Positions 9,042 to 18,969 of a DNA stretch of 64,000 bases are shown here, piece by piece; within the stretch, counting starts at the first letter, position 1, and every line of letters starts with the position of its first letter. This DNA comes from Flavobacterium crassostreae (GTDB lineage: Bacteria > Bacteroidota > Bacteroidia > Flavobacteriales > Flavobacteriaceae): the NCBI RefSeq assembly GCF_001831475.1, contig NZ_CP017688.1, forward strand, positions 2,170,001 to 2,234,000, written 5' to 3'. Position numbers and translations under genes: made by a program. The notes beneath the pieces were generated by a model. The model saw only the letters and a list, made by a program, of their open reading frames with translations. It was not told where the DNA came from and ran no database searches.

Positions 9042-11210
9042 ATGATATCCATTACAGAAAAAACATTACAAGATTTACAATTTCCGACCGTTCTTGAAAC
9101 CATTTCAGCCATATGCAACACGGATTTAGGAAAACAAAAAGCTTTAGAAATAACCCCATTTAAAGACCAAGAAAGTTTGATGGAGTCTTTAATGCAAACC
9201 TCAGAGTATGTTTCTTCTTTTGAGAACAATAACGCCATACCCAATCATGGTTTTGATGCCATCACACACGAAATAAAATTTCTAGCCATTGAGGATAGTT
9301 TTTTAGAAGTGGGCAGTTTTAGAAAAATTGCTACCCTATCTAGCACCGTAAACTTTTTGTTGCTCTATTTTAAAAAATTTGCAGACTACTACCCCAATTT
9401 ACATAACCGTGCCCAAAAGGTAGCATACACCAAAGATATTCTTACTCAAATTGATAGTATTGTAGATAAATATGGAGAGATCAAAGACAATGCATCGCCA
9501 TTATTGCTAGATATCCGAAGAAATATCAATATGGTTCGAGGCAAAGTGAACCAAAGTTTTGGGTCTGCACTAACCCAATACAATGGTTTAGGATATCTAG
9601 ATGATATCAAAGAGAGTTTTGTACAAAACCGGCGGGTGTTGGCAGTTTTGGCCATGTACAGACGTAAAGTAAAAGGATCCATTATGGGCAGTTCCAAAAC
9701 CGGAAGTATTGCCTATATAGAGCCCGAAGCTACCCTAAAATATTCTAGAGAATTAAGCAACTTAGAATACGAAGAAGCAGAAGAAATTACCCGTATTTTA
9801 AAAACACTATCCAATAGTATCCGTCCTTATTTGCCGTTACTAATCGAGTACCAAGATTTTTTGAGTACCATAGATGTGATTGCTGCTAAGGCAAAATATG
9901 CCAATAAAATTAATGGTATTCTGCCTCAAATAACTACAAACAGACGCTTGTATTTTAGAGATGCCTACCACCCTATTTTGTATCTAAATAACAAACAAAA
10001 AAAAGAAATTACCCATCCGCAAACCATAGAATTACAACAAGAAAACAGAATTATAGTAATCTCAGGTCCCAATGCAGGAGGAAAAACCATTTCGTTAAAA
10101 ACCGTAGGATTGTTGCAACTAATGCTACAATCCGGAATGTTGATTCCGGTGCACGAACGTTCCGAAACCTTTTTGTTTGATCGCATACTTACCGATATTG
10201 GAGACAACCAATCTATTGAAAATCATTTGAGTACCTACAGTTACCGCCTCAAAAACATGAACTACTTTTTGAAGAAGTGTAATGCTAAAACCATGTTTTT
10301 AATTGATGAATTTGGTACGGGTTCTGATCCAGAATTAGGAGGAGCCTTGGCAGAGATTTTTTTAGAAGAATTTTACCATAGAGAAGCTTTTGGAATTATT
10401 ACAACGCATTATTCTAACCTGAAGATTCTTGCAAACGAGCTGCCTTTTGCAACCAATGCCAACATGCTTTTTGACGAAAAAACACTAGAACCCATGTACA
10501 AATTAGTATTGGGTCAAGCCGGTAGTTCTTTCACCTTTGAAGTAGCCCTGAAAAATGGTATTCCGTTTAGTTTAACCAACCGAGCCAAAAAGAAGATTGA
10601 AGTCGGTAAAGTACGTTTTGACAAAACCATCGCCACCCTTCAAAAAGAGCGTTCCAAGATGGAAAAAACTTCTCAAACACTCAAAGAAGAAGAAACCAAA
10701 GCCCGAGAGGAAGGCAAAAAAATGGAGACCATCAATACCCGAATAAAACAAAAACTAGAGAGCTACCAAGAGCTATATGATAGCAATCAAAAAACCATTT
10801 ATATAGGCCAAAAAATTGAAGATATAGCCGAGAAATATTTCAATAACAAGAATAAAAAAGATTTAATTGGAGAGTTTTTAAAAATCATTGAAATAGAAAA
10901 CTCCAAACGCAAAATAGCCACTCCAAAACAAGTAAAAGCTATTGTTGCCAAGAAAAAAGAAATAATTCAAGAAGCAGAAGTCCTTGTAGAGGAAATACGC
11001 AAAGAGAAAAAAGAAAAAAAACACCAACCAATCCTTGAAAAACCCAAAGCAATTATCCGTTTAGGAGATCGAGTCCGAATGTTAGAGGGCAAAGCCGTGG
11101 GTACTCTAGAGGCAATCGAAAAAAACAAAGCTACCGTAAATTATGGCATCTTTACCTCCAAGGTAAGCATGGACCAACTAGAATTGGTAGAGGCAATCAA
11201 AAAGAAATAA
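9042..11210 (+). CDS. mutS2: MutS2 family DNA-binding ATPase without Smr domain
   Basis: A 722-residue MutS-family protein. The core/clamp region spans 1-320. The ABC ATPase has Walker A GPNAGGKT (about 343-350) and Walker B LIDEFGTGSDPELGG (about 417-431). A long charged coiled coil follows (about 525-680), then a short KOW-like beta segment (RLGDRVRMLEGKAVGT). Classic MutS2 ends with a Smr nuclease domain of about 80 residues; that domain is absent here, as is usual for this shorter Bacteroidota form. The family has been tied to suppression of recombination and to rescue of collided ribosomes. It is translationally coupled to the next gene (TAATG). Confidence 0.9.
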   Translation: MISITEKTLQDLQFPTVLETISAICNTDLGKQKALEITPFKDQESLMESLMQTSEYVSSFENNNAIPNHGFDAITHEIKFLAIEDSFLEVGSFRKIATLSSTVNFLLLYFKKFADYYPNLHNRAQKVAYTKDILTQIDSIVDKYGEIKDNASPLLLDIRRNINMVRGKVNQSFGSALTQYNGLGYLDDIKESFVQNRRVLAVLAMYRRKVKGSIMGSSKTGSIAYIEPEATLKYSRELSNLEYEEAEEITRILKTLSNSIRPYLPLLIEYQDFLSTIDVIAAKAKYANKINGILPQITTNRRLYFRDAYHPILYLNNKQKKEITHPQTIELQQENRIIVISGPNAGGKTISLKTVGLLQLMLQSGMLIPVHERSETFLFDRILTDIGDNQSIENHLSTYSYRLKNMNYFLKKCNAKTMFLIDEFGTGSDPELGGALAEIFLEEFYHREAFGIITTHYSNLKILANELPFATNANMLFDEKTLEPMYKLVLGQAGSSFTFEVALKNGIPFSLTNRAKKKIEVGKVRFDKTIATLQKERSKMEKTSQTLKEEETKAREEGKKMETINTRIKQKLESYQELYDSNQKTIYIGQKIEDIAEKYFNNKNKKDLIGEFLKIIEIENSKRKIATPKQVKAIVAKKKEIIQEAEVLVEEIRKEKKEKKHQPILEKPKAIIRLGDRVRMLEGKAVGTLEAIEKNKATVNYGIFTSKVSMDQLELVEAIKKK

Positions 11211-11626
11211 TGCAAAACCTACCCCAAAACAAAAAAATTATACTCTTTGATGGCGTATGCAACCTCTGCGATACAGCAGTGCAGTTTATCCATAAGCGCG
11301 ATACTAAAGATATTTTTAGATTTGCATCTTTGCAGTCCAAAATGGGTCAGGATATTATCCAATACCTTGGAGTAGCTGCAACCGCACCAGATAGTATTAT
11401 ACTCTATGAGCCCGGTATTGCGTACTATTATAAGTCCCAAGCCGCTCTACGTATTGCCAAAGAGTTACGAGGGTTACAAATTCCGGCGCTAATTTTCAGT
11501 ATTTTTCCGAGCAGTTGGATGGATTATGGCTATACTTTTATTGCCAAAAACAGGTACCGTTGGTATGGTCAAAAAGCATCTTGTGAGCTAGCCAATCCAG
11601 AGTTAAAAGCTAAATTTATAGACTAA
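11210..11626 (+). CDS. DCC family thiol-disulfide oxidoreductase
   Basis: A 138-residue protein of the DUF393/DCC family. The eponymous motif FDGVCNLCD (about 13-21) has a thioredoxin-like CxxC. The C-terminal part (YTFIAKNRYRWYGQ) is also typical. The redox partner is unknown. Its start codon overlaps the mutS2 stop, so the two are co-translated. Confidence 0.9.
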   Translation: MQNLPQNKKIILFDGVCNLCDTAVQFIHKRDTKDIFRFASLQSKMGQDIIQYLGVAATAPDSIILYEPGIAYYYKSQAALRIAKELRGLQIPALIFSIFPSSWMDYGYTFIAKNRYRWYGQKASCELANPELKAKFID

Positions 11627-11630
11627 AAAA

Positions 11631-11662
11631 TACCCCTTTGGACTCTAAAATCCAAAGGGGTA
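11631..11662 (-). terminator. Rho-independent terminator between DCC gene and glmM
   Basis: A perfect 12-bp stem (TACCCCTTTGGA / TCCAAAGGGGTA) with an 8-base loop. On the - strand it is followed by TTTTTTAG, so it mainly ends glmM transcription; it may also stop the convergent + strand operon. Confidence 0.85.
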
Positions 11663-11689
11663 CTGGTTGTGTATATCCTAAAGCCGGTT

Positions 11690-13087
11690 TTAGATTCCGG
11701 CAATAGCTTTAATTTCTAAAATGAAGCGTTCTGCCAAAAGATCTGCTGCCTCTTGTGATCCTGCTTCGGTATAAATACGAATAATAGGCTCTGTATTGGA
11801 TTTTCGCAGATGTACCCACTCTTTAGCAAAATCAATTTTTACACCATCAATGGTAAGAATGTTTTCGGTGCTATAGGTATTGGTTATTGCACTCAAAATA
11901 GCATCTACATCAATTTGCGGTGTCAATTCAATTTTGTTTTTACTCATATAGTATTCTGGATACGAAGCTCGTAAGGCAGAAACGGTTGTTTTTTGTTTTG
12001 CCAAATGGGTCAAAAACAAGGCTACACCTACCAAACTATCTCTACCATAATGGGATTCTGGATAGATAATTCCGCCATTGCCTTCGCCACCGATAACGGC
12101 GTTGTTTTTTTTCATTAATTCGACCACATTTACCTCTCCTACTGCAGAGGCCTGGTAGGTACTGTTATGCTGGTTGGTAATATCTCGTAAAGCACGAGAA
12201 GAAGACATGTTCGAAACCGTATTTCCAGGTGTGTTGCGCAATACATAATCTGCACAAGCTACCAAGGTGTACTCCTCTCCAAACATTTCACCATCTTCGC
12301 AGATAAAAGCCAAACGATCTACATCTGGATCCACTACTACTCCCAAATGCGCTTGCTCCTTTAGTACCAGTGCCGAAATATCGGTTAAATGTTCTTTTAA
12401 TGGTTCTGGATTATGCGGAAAGTGTCCGTTAGGTTCGCAGTATAGTTTTACGACCTCTACTCCCATTAATTCTAATAACTTTGGAATAATAATCCCACCA
12501 GAGGAGTTTACTCCATCTACAACCACTTTAAATTTTGCCGCTTTGACGGCTGCAACATCTACCAAGGGTAGGTTTAATACTTCATCAATATGGATGTCCA
12601 TATAGGCATCGTTTATGGTAATTTCGCCCAGATGGTCTACCTCTGAGAAATCAAAACGTTCTTCGGCGGCAATGAGTAGTATTTTTTCGCCCTCTATTGC
12701 GTTCAAAAATTCGCCTTTATCATTTAATAATTTCAGAGCATTCCATTGTTTTGGATTGTGCGAAGCTGTCAAAATAATTCCACCATTGGCTTTCTCCAAA
12801 GGGACTGCAATCTCTACAGTAGGTGTGGTAGACAAGCCTAAATCGATTACATCAATTCCTAGACCTATTAGTGTATTTACTACCAAGTTGTGAATCATTG
12901 GGCCAGATATACGGGCATCACGACCTACAACCACTTTTAATTTTTCGTTGCTTGGAGTAGCTAAACTGTTTTTTAGCCAAGTACCATAAGCCGAAGCAAA
13001 TTTTACGGTATCTAATGGGGTTAGGTTATCCCCTACTTTGCCTCCTATGGTTCCACGGATTCCGGATATTGATTTTATTAATGTCAT
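11690..13087 (-). CDS. glmM: Phosphoglucosamine mutase GlmM
   Basis: A 465-residue alpha-D-phosphohexomutase that converts glucosamine-6-phosphate to glucosamine-1-phosphate for peptidoglycan and LPS precursors. The active-site phosphoserine loop is TASHNPKQWNA (Ser109). The metal loop DPDVDRLAF and the sugar-binding loop GGEGNGGI are present, and the C-terminal phosphate-binding motif is RKSNTEPIIRIYTE. Bacteroidota members of this size are annotated GlmM, but phosphomannomutase/phosphoglucomutase activity cannot be excluded. A TATATTTG -7 element lies on the - strand at 13141-13134. Confidence 0.9.
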   Translation of the reverse strand: MTLIKSISGIRGTIGGKVGDNLTPLDTVKFASAYGTWLKNSLATPSNEKLKVVVGRDARISGPMIHNLVVNTLIGLGIDVIDLGLSTTPTVEIAVPLEKANGGIILTASHNPKQWNALKLLNDKGEFLNAIEGEKILLIAAEERFDFSEVDHLGEITINDAYMDIHIDEVLNLPLVDVAAVKAAKFKVVVDGVNSSGGIIIPKLLELMGVEVVKLYCEPNGHFPHNPEPLKEHLTDISALVLKEQAHLGVVVDPDVDRLAFICEDGEMFGEEYTLVACADYVLRNTPGNTVSNMSSSRALRDITNQHNSTYQASAVGEVNVVELMKKNNAVIGGEGNGGIIYPESHYGRDSLVGVALFLTHLAKQKTTVSALRASYPEYYMSKNKIELTPQIDVDAILSAITNTYSTENILTIDGVKIDFAKEWVHLRKSNTEPIIRIYTEAGSQEAADLLAERFILEIKAIAGI

Positions 13088-13133
13088 TATTTAAATTGTA
13101 TTAAAATATGGGTAAATCGGTATTAAGTTTGTA

Positions 13134-13141
13134 CAAATATA
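13134..13141 (-). promoter_or_regulatory. -7 element upstream of glmM
   Basis: TATATTTG on the - strand, 46 bases upstream of the glmM start, exactly fits TAnnTTTG. Confidence 0.5.
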
Positions 13142-13189
13142 ATAATTGTGGTTTTAAAATAAGTCATTTAGATTTCCTAATTTAGGCGA

Positions 13190-13777
13190 ATGAATTTTTT
13201 AGCACACATCTACCTTTCGGGTAACAATGCCCATATCCAAATTGGCAATTTTATGGCTGATGGTATTAGAGGCAAACATTTGGATCATTTTCCTTCGGAT
13301 ATCCAAAGAGGAATTATACTGCATCGGGCCATTGATACCTATACAGATGCGCATCCTGTTTTTAGAAAAAGCACCAAAAAATTGCACGCCAATTACCACC
13401 ATTATGCGGGCGTAATTGTGGATATTTTTTACGATCATTTTTTGGCCAAAAATTGGTCTGCTTATTCGGATGAAAATCTTGAAGAATATATTGCTTCTTT
13501 TTATGACTCCTTAAAAGAAAATGAATCCCATTTGACTCCAAAAACATTGGGTTTAATGCCATATATGGTCCAGCAAAATTGGTTATCTAGTTACCAAACC
13601 ATTGCCGGAATTAAGGGTATTTTGACCCAAATGGATCGGCGTACCCAAAATGCTTCTCGAATGCGTTTTGCAACTCAAGAATTGGTGTTGCATTATACTG
13701 AATTTGAACAAGAATTTACTGCGTTTTTTGAAGATTTAAAACAGCATGCCCAAGCGCACTTAGCCGCAAATTTTTAG
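13190..13777 (+). CDS. acpH: Acyl carrier protein phosphodiesterase-like protein
   Basis: A 195-residue member of the AcpH/DUF479 family, related to HD-type hydrolases that remove the 4'-phosphopantetheine arm from acyl carrier protein. The N-terminal signature MNFLAHIYLSG..IQIGNFMADGIRG is strong. A conserved GIILHRAIDTYTDAHP segment (about 40-56) and YDHFLAKNW (about 80) carry the metal-binding His and Asp residues. Start ATG 13190 gives the standard N-terminus. Confidence 0.87.
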   Translation: MNFLAHIYLSGNNAHIQIGNFMADGIRGKHLDHFPSDIQRGIILHRAIDTYTDAHPVFRKSTKKLHANYHHYAGVIVDIFYDHFLAKNWSAYSDENLEEYIASFYDSLKENESHLTPKTLGLMPYMVQQNWLSSYQTIAGIKGILTQMDRRTQNASRMRFATQELVLHYTEFEQEFTAFFEDLKQHAQAHLAANF

Positions 13778-13934
13778 CCTTATACGCATTAAAACTTTTG
13801 TCTGAGATGCCTTAGTTGTTGTTCCGGGCGTATTTTTGATTGCAAAGCGAAGTGTTTTTTTAGCAAAAAGAAGCTTCCAAAAGTTGACTTACCGCCTAAA
13901 ATAGTAGTAATTTAGCGCTTTCAAAAAAAAATAG

Positions 13935-15719
13935 ATGTTCAAAAAATATATTTCTAAACTAGAAAGTATACTTGCTTGGTCTCAATCCATACTTACAGAG
14001 AAGCAATTTATTTTCTTATCTAGTATTTTGGTTGGGATTACGGCTGCCTTTGCGGTGATTGTTTTAAAAACCTTTGCCCACTGGGTGTTTTTGTTTGCCA
14101 CTTACATTAACGGGATCCTAAAATTAAGCTTTATAAACAGTATTTTGCCCATTGCTGGTTTGGTTTTGACAGTTTTGGTGGTCAAACGTTTTTTGGGAGG
14201 ATCTATTGAAAAAGGAACTTCTCAGATTTTGTATGCTGTGGCCAAAAAAGCAAGCATCATTCCGAAGAAACAAATGTATGCCCAAATTTTTACTAGTTCC
14301 TTAACCGTTGGTTTGGGAGGTTCTGCGGGTTTAGAGAGCCCTATTGTGGTTACAGGAGCGGCTTTTGGATCTAATTATGCTCAAAAATACAAATTAAGCT
14401 ACAAAGATAGAACGTTGCTCATTGGTTGTGGGGTTGCTGCCGGAATTGCTGCAGCCTTTAATGCTCCAATTGCAGGGGTTTTGTTTGCTATTGAATTTTT
14501 GCTTGTAGATGTGAGCATTTCGGCCTTTACACCTATTATGATTGCTGCTGCAACTGGAGCCTTAGTTTCGGTAATTACGCTAGACGAAACTATTTTGTTG
14601 AACTTTAAACAACAACAGGTATTTGATTACCACAAAATTCCGTTTTATGTGCTTTTGGGTATCATAACTGGTTTTTTGTCTATTTATTACACCCGTAACT
14701 TTCAGAGAACCGAACATTTTTTTCAAAAATTAAAACTAAATCCGTACAAAAAAGCATTGTTGGGAGCTTCGGTATTGGCGGTGTTGATTTTTGTTTTTCC
14801 GACTCTTTTTGGAGAAGGTTATGAGAGTATTAAAACACTATCGGATAACAATCCCGGAAAAATATTAGAAAACACCTTGTTTAGCAAATACAGCACCAAC
14901 AACTGGGTTTTAATTGCTTTTGTGGGACTAACGATGATGCTCAAGGTGTTTGCCACGGGTATTACTTTGGGTGCTGGTGGTAATGGAGGAAACTTTGCTC
15001 CGTCGTTGTTTGTGGGTTCGTATGTTGGTTTTGTTTTTTCTAAAACTATAAATTTAACCGGATTGACCCATTTGCCGGTAAGTAACTTTACTATGGTAGG
15101 TATGGCGGGGATATTGAGTGGCTTGTTTCATGCTCCCTTAACGGCTATATTTTTAATTGCCGAAATAACTGGAGGATACAGTCTGATGCTTCCGTTGATG
15201 CTTGTTGCCTCGATTAGTTTTGCTATTTCTAAACGGTTTGAAAAACACTCTATGGATGTTAAAGATTTGGCACAAAAGGGCCATGCTTTTACCAGCAATA
15301 AGGATACCAATGTGCTTTCTACTCTGGAGACCAGTGCCATCATTCAGACGGATTATCTTACGTTATCTCCGGATGAAAATTTAGAGAAATTGGTGGATTT
15401 GATTTCGCATTCTAATCAAGTTATTTTTGCGGTTGTAGATAAAGAGAAACAGTTGTTGGGTGTGGTACATTTTAATAATATTAGAGAAATTATCTTTAAT
15501 ACCTATCGGGTCAAATATACGTTGGTCAAAGATATTATGACTACTCCTTTAGAGATTGTTTATCCGTTTCATAGTATGGAAACGGTTATGAATAAATTTG
15601 AACGCTCTAAAATGGCTTTTTTGCCGGTGATTAAAGACGAAAAATATTTTGGTTTTATCTCTAAATCTGTAGCCTTAGAGGCCTATAGAAGCAAATTAAA
15701 AGCCATGACTATTGAATAA
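13935..15719 (+). CDS. CLC-type chloride channel/transporter with CBS domains
   Basis: A 594-residue inner-membrane protein. The CLC domain (about 25-435) has roughly a dozen hydrophobic segments. The selectivity loop GGSAGLESP (about 128-136) includes the putative gating Glu134, which suggests H+/Cl- exchange. AAAFNAPIAGVLFAIE and GAGGNGGNFAPSLFVG are further CLC signatures. The C-terminal part (about 460-590) holds a CBS pair, a nucleotide-sensing module. The gene stands alone. Confidence 0.92.
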   Translation: MFKKYISKLESILAWSQSILTEKQFIFLSSILVGITAAFAVIVLKTFAHWVFLFATYINGILKLSFINSILPIAGLVLTVLVVKRFLGGSIEKGTSQILYAVAKKASIIPKKQMYAQIFTSSLTVGLGGSAGLESPIVVTGAAFGSNYAQKYKLSYKDRTLLIGCGVAAGIAAAFNAPIAGVLFAIEFLLVDVSISAFTPIMIAAATGALVSVITLDETILLNFKQQQVFDYHKIPFYVLLGIITGFLSIYYTRNFQRTEHFFQKLKLNPYKKALLGASVLAVLIFVFPTLFGEGYESIKTLSDNNPGKILENTLFSKYSTNNWVLIAFVGLTMMLKVFATGITLGAGGNGGNFAPSLFVGSYVGFVFSKTINLTGLTHLPVSNFTMVGMAGILSGLFHAPLTAIFLIAEITGGYSLMLPLMLVASISFAISKRFEKHSMDVKDLAQKGHAFTSNKDTNVLSTLETSAIIQTDYLTLSPDENLEKLVDLISHSNQVIFAVVDKEKQLLGVVHFNNIREIIFNTYRVKYTLVKDIMTTPLEIVYPFHSMETVMNKFERSKMAFLPVIKDEKYFGFISKSVALEAYRSKLKAMTIE

Positions 15720-15982
15720 TGGTTTGGTGTAGACTTTTTTTTTGAACAGCCTGCTTGGTATGCTTTATTTGGAATACTAAACACTCTCTTTAGCCCCGAT
15801 TGTAGCAAAAATCCGTATTTGGCAGGGGTTCTGCCAAATACTATTGTAGCGTAAAGCGGGACTGCTTTTCATTGGGATTGTTTGGTTGCTGCTGCTGCAA
15901 AAGGGAATTGTTTTGGTGTTTTTAGGTAGGGATTTTAACATAAAGTTCTAAAGTGTTCTATCAAAAGAATAAATCAAAAGAG

Positions 15983-15990
15983 TAACTTTG
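15983..15990 (+). promoter_or_regulatory. -7 element upstream of uvrA
   Basis: TAACTTTG, 16 bases before the uvrA start, identical to the mutS2 element. Confidence 0.5.
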
Positions 15991-16006
15991 CTTTTTTGCA
16001 AAAATT

Positions 16007-18859
16007 ATGTCAGATAAAAACAGTTTTATTGAAGTTCAGGGTGCCCGTGTGCATAATCTCAAAAATATAGATGTTTCTATCCCTCGGGAAAAACTTGTGG
16101 TCATAACGGGACTTTCGGGTTCTGGAAAATCTTCTTTGGCCTTTGATACCATTTATGCCGAAGGACAACGCCGGTATGTAGAAACGTTTTCGGCCTATGC
16201 CAGACAATTTTTGGGTGGTTTGGAACGCCCGGATGTGGATAAAATTGATGGCTTGTCTCCGGTTATTGCCATTGAGCAAAAAACTACCAGTAAGAGTCCG
16301 CGATCTACGGTGGGAACCATTACGGAGATTTATGATTTTTTGCGTTTGCTCTATGCTCGCGCCGCCGATGCATATAGTTACAATACGGGCGAAAAAATGG
16401 TTTCATATTCCGATGAGCAGATCAAGGATTTGATTACTCAAGATTTTGATGGAAAGCGGATCAACATTTTGGCCCCAGTTATTCGAGCCAGAAAAGGACA
16501 TTATGGCGAATTATTTCAGCAAATTGCCAAACAAGGCTTCTTGAAAGTACGTGTGGATGGACAAATTCTGGACATTAGTAGTGGCATGAAATTGGATCGT
16601 TACAAAACCCACGATATTGAGATTGTAATTGACCGTCTCGAAATTACTCCTCCTACGCAGGCTGGTGGACTTGATAATCAAAAAAGACTCAGCGAAAGCA
16701 TCCATACAGCCATGCACCATGGAGAAGATGTGTTGCTGGTTTTGGACCAAGATACCCAAGAGGTGCGTTATTTTAGTAGAAATTTGATGTGTCCTAGTTC
16801 GGGGATATCGTACCAAAGTCCGGAGCCTAATTTGTTTTCGTTCAACTCCCCTAAGGGCGCTTGTGATGCTTGCAAAGGTTTGGGTACGGTAAATGAGATT
16901 AATCTTCAAAAAATAATTCCGAACCCTAAATTGTCTATCAAAGCCGGTGGTTTTGCTCCCTTGGGAGAGTATAAATCGTCTTGGATTTTTAAGCAATTAG
17001 AAAGTATTGGCGAAAAATTTGATTTCAAATTAACGGATCCCATTGCATCTATTCCGGACACGGCCATGGAAATGATTTTGAATGGTGGAAAAGAAAAATT
17101 TGCAATCCAATCCAAAGTTGCTGGAATTACTAAAGAATACAAAATTGATTTTGAAGGCATCTCTGCTTTTATAAAAAACCAATATGATGCAAGCGGATCT
17201 GCAACGATCAAACGTTGGGCTAAAGAATTTATGGACGAAATTAGTTGTCCGGTTTGTGCGGGTTCTCGTCTAAAAAAAGAAGCGTTATTTTTTAAAATTA
17301 ATCAAAAAAATATTGCCCAATTATGCGCTATGGATATCTCGGATATAACGCTTTGGTTTGAAGAACTAAACCAGCATTTGTCGGATAAACAAAAACGCAT
17401 AGCCACTGAGGCAATCAAAGAAATTAAAGACCGTTTGCATTTTTTGATGAATGTTGGTTTGGATTATTTGGCCCTCAACCGAAGTTCTAAGTCACTCTCT
17501 GGCGGTGAGGCGCAACGCATTAGATTGGCTACGCAAATTGGTTCTCAATTGGTGGGTGTGTTGTATATTCTGGACGAACCCAGTATTGGTTTGCACCAAA
17601 GGGATAATGCCAAATTGATTCATTCTTTAGAACAGTTGCGCGATCTTGGTAACTCTGTTATTGTGGTCGAGCATGACAAAGACATGATAGAACAAGCAGA
17701 TTATGTGATTGATATTGGCCCCAAAGCCGGAAAATTTGGAGGAGAAATCATTAGTATGGGTACTCCTGCCCAAACCTTGGCATCCAATACCATTACGGCA
17801 CAGTATCTGAACGGAAAAATGCGGTTAGAAATTCCGGAAAAACGCCGAGAAGGCAATGGCAAATTTTTGAAATTATCTGGAGCCACAGGAAATAACCTCA
17901 AAAACGTTAGTATATCCTTGCCTTTGGGCAAATTGATTTGCGTAACGGGAGTTTCTGGAAGCGGCAAATCTACTTTGATCAACGAGACGCTCTACCCTAT
18001 TCTGAACGCGTATTATTTTAATGGGGTCAAAAAACCACAGCCTTACAAAAAAATAGAAGGACTGGAGCATATTGATAAAGTAATTGCTATAGATCAAAGT
18101 CCAATAGGTAGAACACCTCGTTCTAATCCGGCTACATATACCGAAGTTTTTACCGAAATTAGAACCTTGTTTACCAAAACCTCCGAAAGCATGATTAGAG
18201 GCTATAAGGCTGGACGTTTTAGTTTTAATGTTAAAGGCGGACGTTGTGAGACCTGTCAAGGCTCCGGAGTGCGCACTATTGAGATGAATTTTCTGCCAGA
18301 TGTTTATGTAGAATGCGAAACCTGCCAAGGCAAACGTTTTAATAGAGAAACTCTAGAGATTAGATATAAAGGAAAATCCATCTCGGATGTATTAAATATG
18401 ACGGTAGATGAGGCGGTTCCGTTTTTTGAAATGATTCCTAAAATTTATCGAAAAGTAAAAACAATTCAGGATGTTGGTCTGGGGTACATCACCCTCGGAC
18501 AACAAAGCACTACACTATCTGGTGGCGAGGCACAACGCATTAAATTAGCCGGAGAACTAGCCAAAAAAGATACCGGTAACACTTTTTATATTCTGGATGA
18601 ACCCACAACAGGGCTCCATTTTGAAGATATTAGAGTACTCATGGAAGTGATCACTAAATTAGTAGATAAAGGCAATACCATCTTAATTATAGAACACAAT
18701 ATGGATGTTATAAAACTAGCCGATTATATCTTAGATATTGGTCCAGAAGGTGGTAAAGGTGGTGGATTGCTTGTAGCCAAAGGAACCCCCGAAGAGATTG
18801 CTACCAACAAAAAAAGCCATACTGCCAAGTTCTTAAAAAAAGAACTAGCAGCTCTTTAA
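16007..18859 (+). CDS. uvrA: Excinuclease ABC subunit UvrA
   Basis: A 950-residue DNA-damage sensor of nucleotide excision repair, with two ABC ATPase modules. Walker A motifs are GLSGSGKSS (about 35-43) and GVSGSGKST (about 650). Zinc-finger CxxC pairs are seen in CPVCAGSR and [16 protein letters not shown], and signature motifs LSGGEAQRI occur twice. It has full length for the family. UvrA dimers load UvrB at lesions. Confidence 0.97.
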   Translation: MSDKNSFIEVQGARVHNLKNIDVSIPREKLVVITGLSGSGKSSLAFDTIYAEGQRRYVETFSAYARQFLGGLERPDVDKIDGLSPVIAIEQKTTSKSPRSTVGTITEIYDFLRLLYARAADAYSYNTGEKMVSYSDEQIKDLITQDFDGKRINILAPVIRARKGHYGELFQQIAKQGFLKVRVDGQILDISSGMKLDRYKTHDIEIVIDRLEITPPTQAGGLDNQKRLSESIHTAMHHGEDVLLVLDQDTQEVRYFSRNLMCPSSGISYQSPEPNLFSFNSPKGACDACKGLGTVNEINLQKIIPNPKLSIKAGGFAPLGEYKSSWIFKQLESIGEKFDFKLTDPIASIPDTAMEMILNGGKEKFAIQSKVAGITKEYKIDFEGISAFIKNQYDASGSATIKRWAKEFMDEISCPVCAGSRLKKEALFFKINQKNIAQLCAMDISDITLWFEELNQHLSDKQKRIATEAIKEIKDRLHFLMNVGLDYLALNRSSKSLSGGEAQRIRLATQIGSQLVGVLYILDEPSIGLHQRDNAKLIHSLEQLRDLGNSVIVVEHDKDMIEQADYVIDIGPKAGKFGGEIISMGTPAQTLASNTITAQYLNGKMRLEIPEKRREGNGKFLKLSGATGNNLKNVSISLPLGKLICVTGVSGSGKSTLINETLYPILNAYYFNGVKKPQPYKKIEGLEHIDKVIAIDQSPIGRTPRSNPATYTEVFTEIRTLFTKTSESMIRGYKAGRFSFNVKGGRCETCQGSGVRTIEMNFLPDVYVECETCQGKRFNRETLEIRYKGKSISDVLNMTVDEAVPFFEMIPKIYRKVKTIQDVGLGYITLGQQSTTLSGGEAQRIKLAGELAKKDTGNTFYILDEPTTGLHFEDIRVLMEVITKLVDKGNTILIIEHNMDVIKLADYILDIGPEGGKGGGLLVAKGTPEEIATNKKSHTAKFLKKELAAL

Positions 18860-18969
18860 ATATCCCAAAATAAAGCTTTTTTTTTGGATGCTTGGTCCTT
18901 GAATTGTTTTTTGTAACATGGCTAAAGGTATTCTGTTTTTTATATCTTTAGGCACGAAATCAATACATT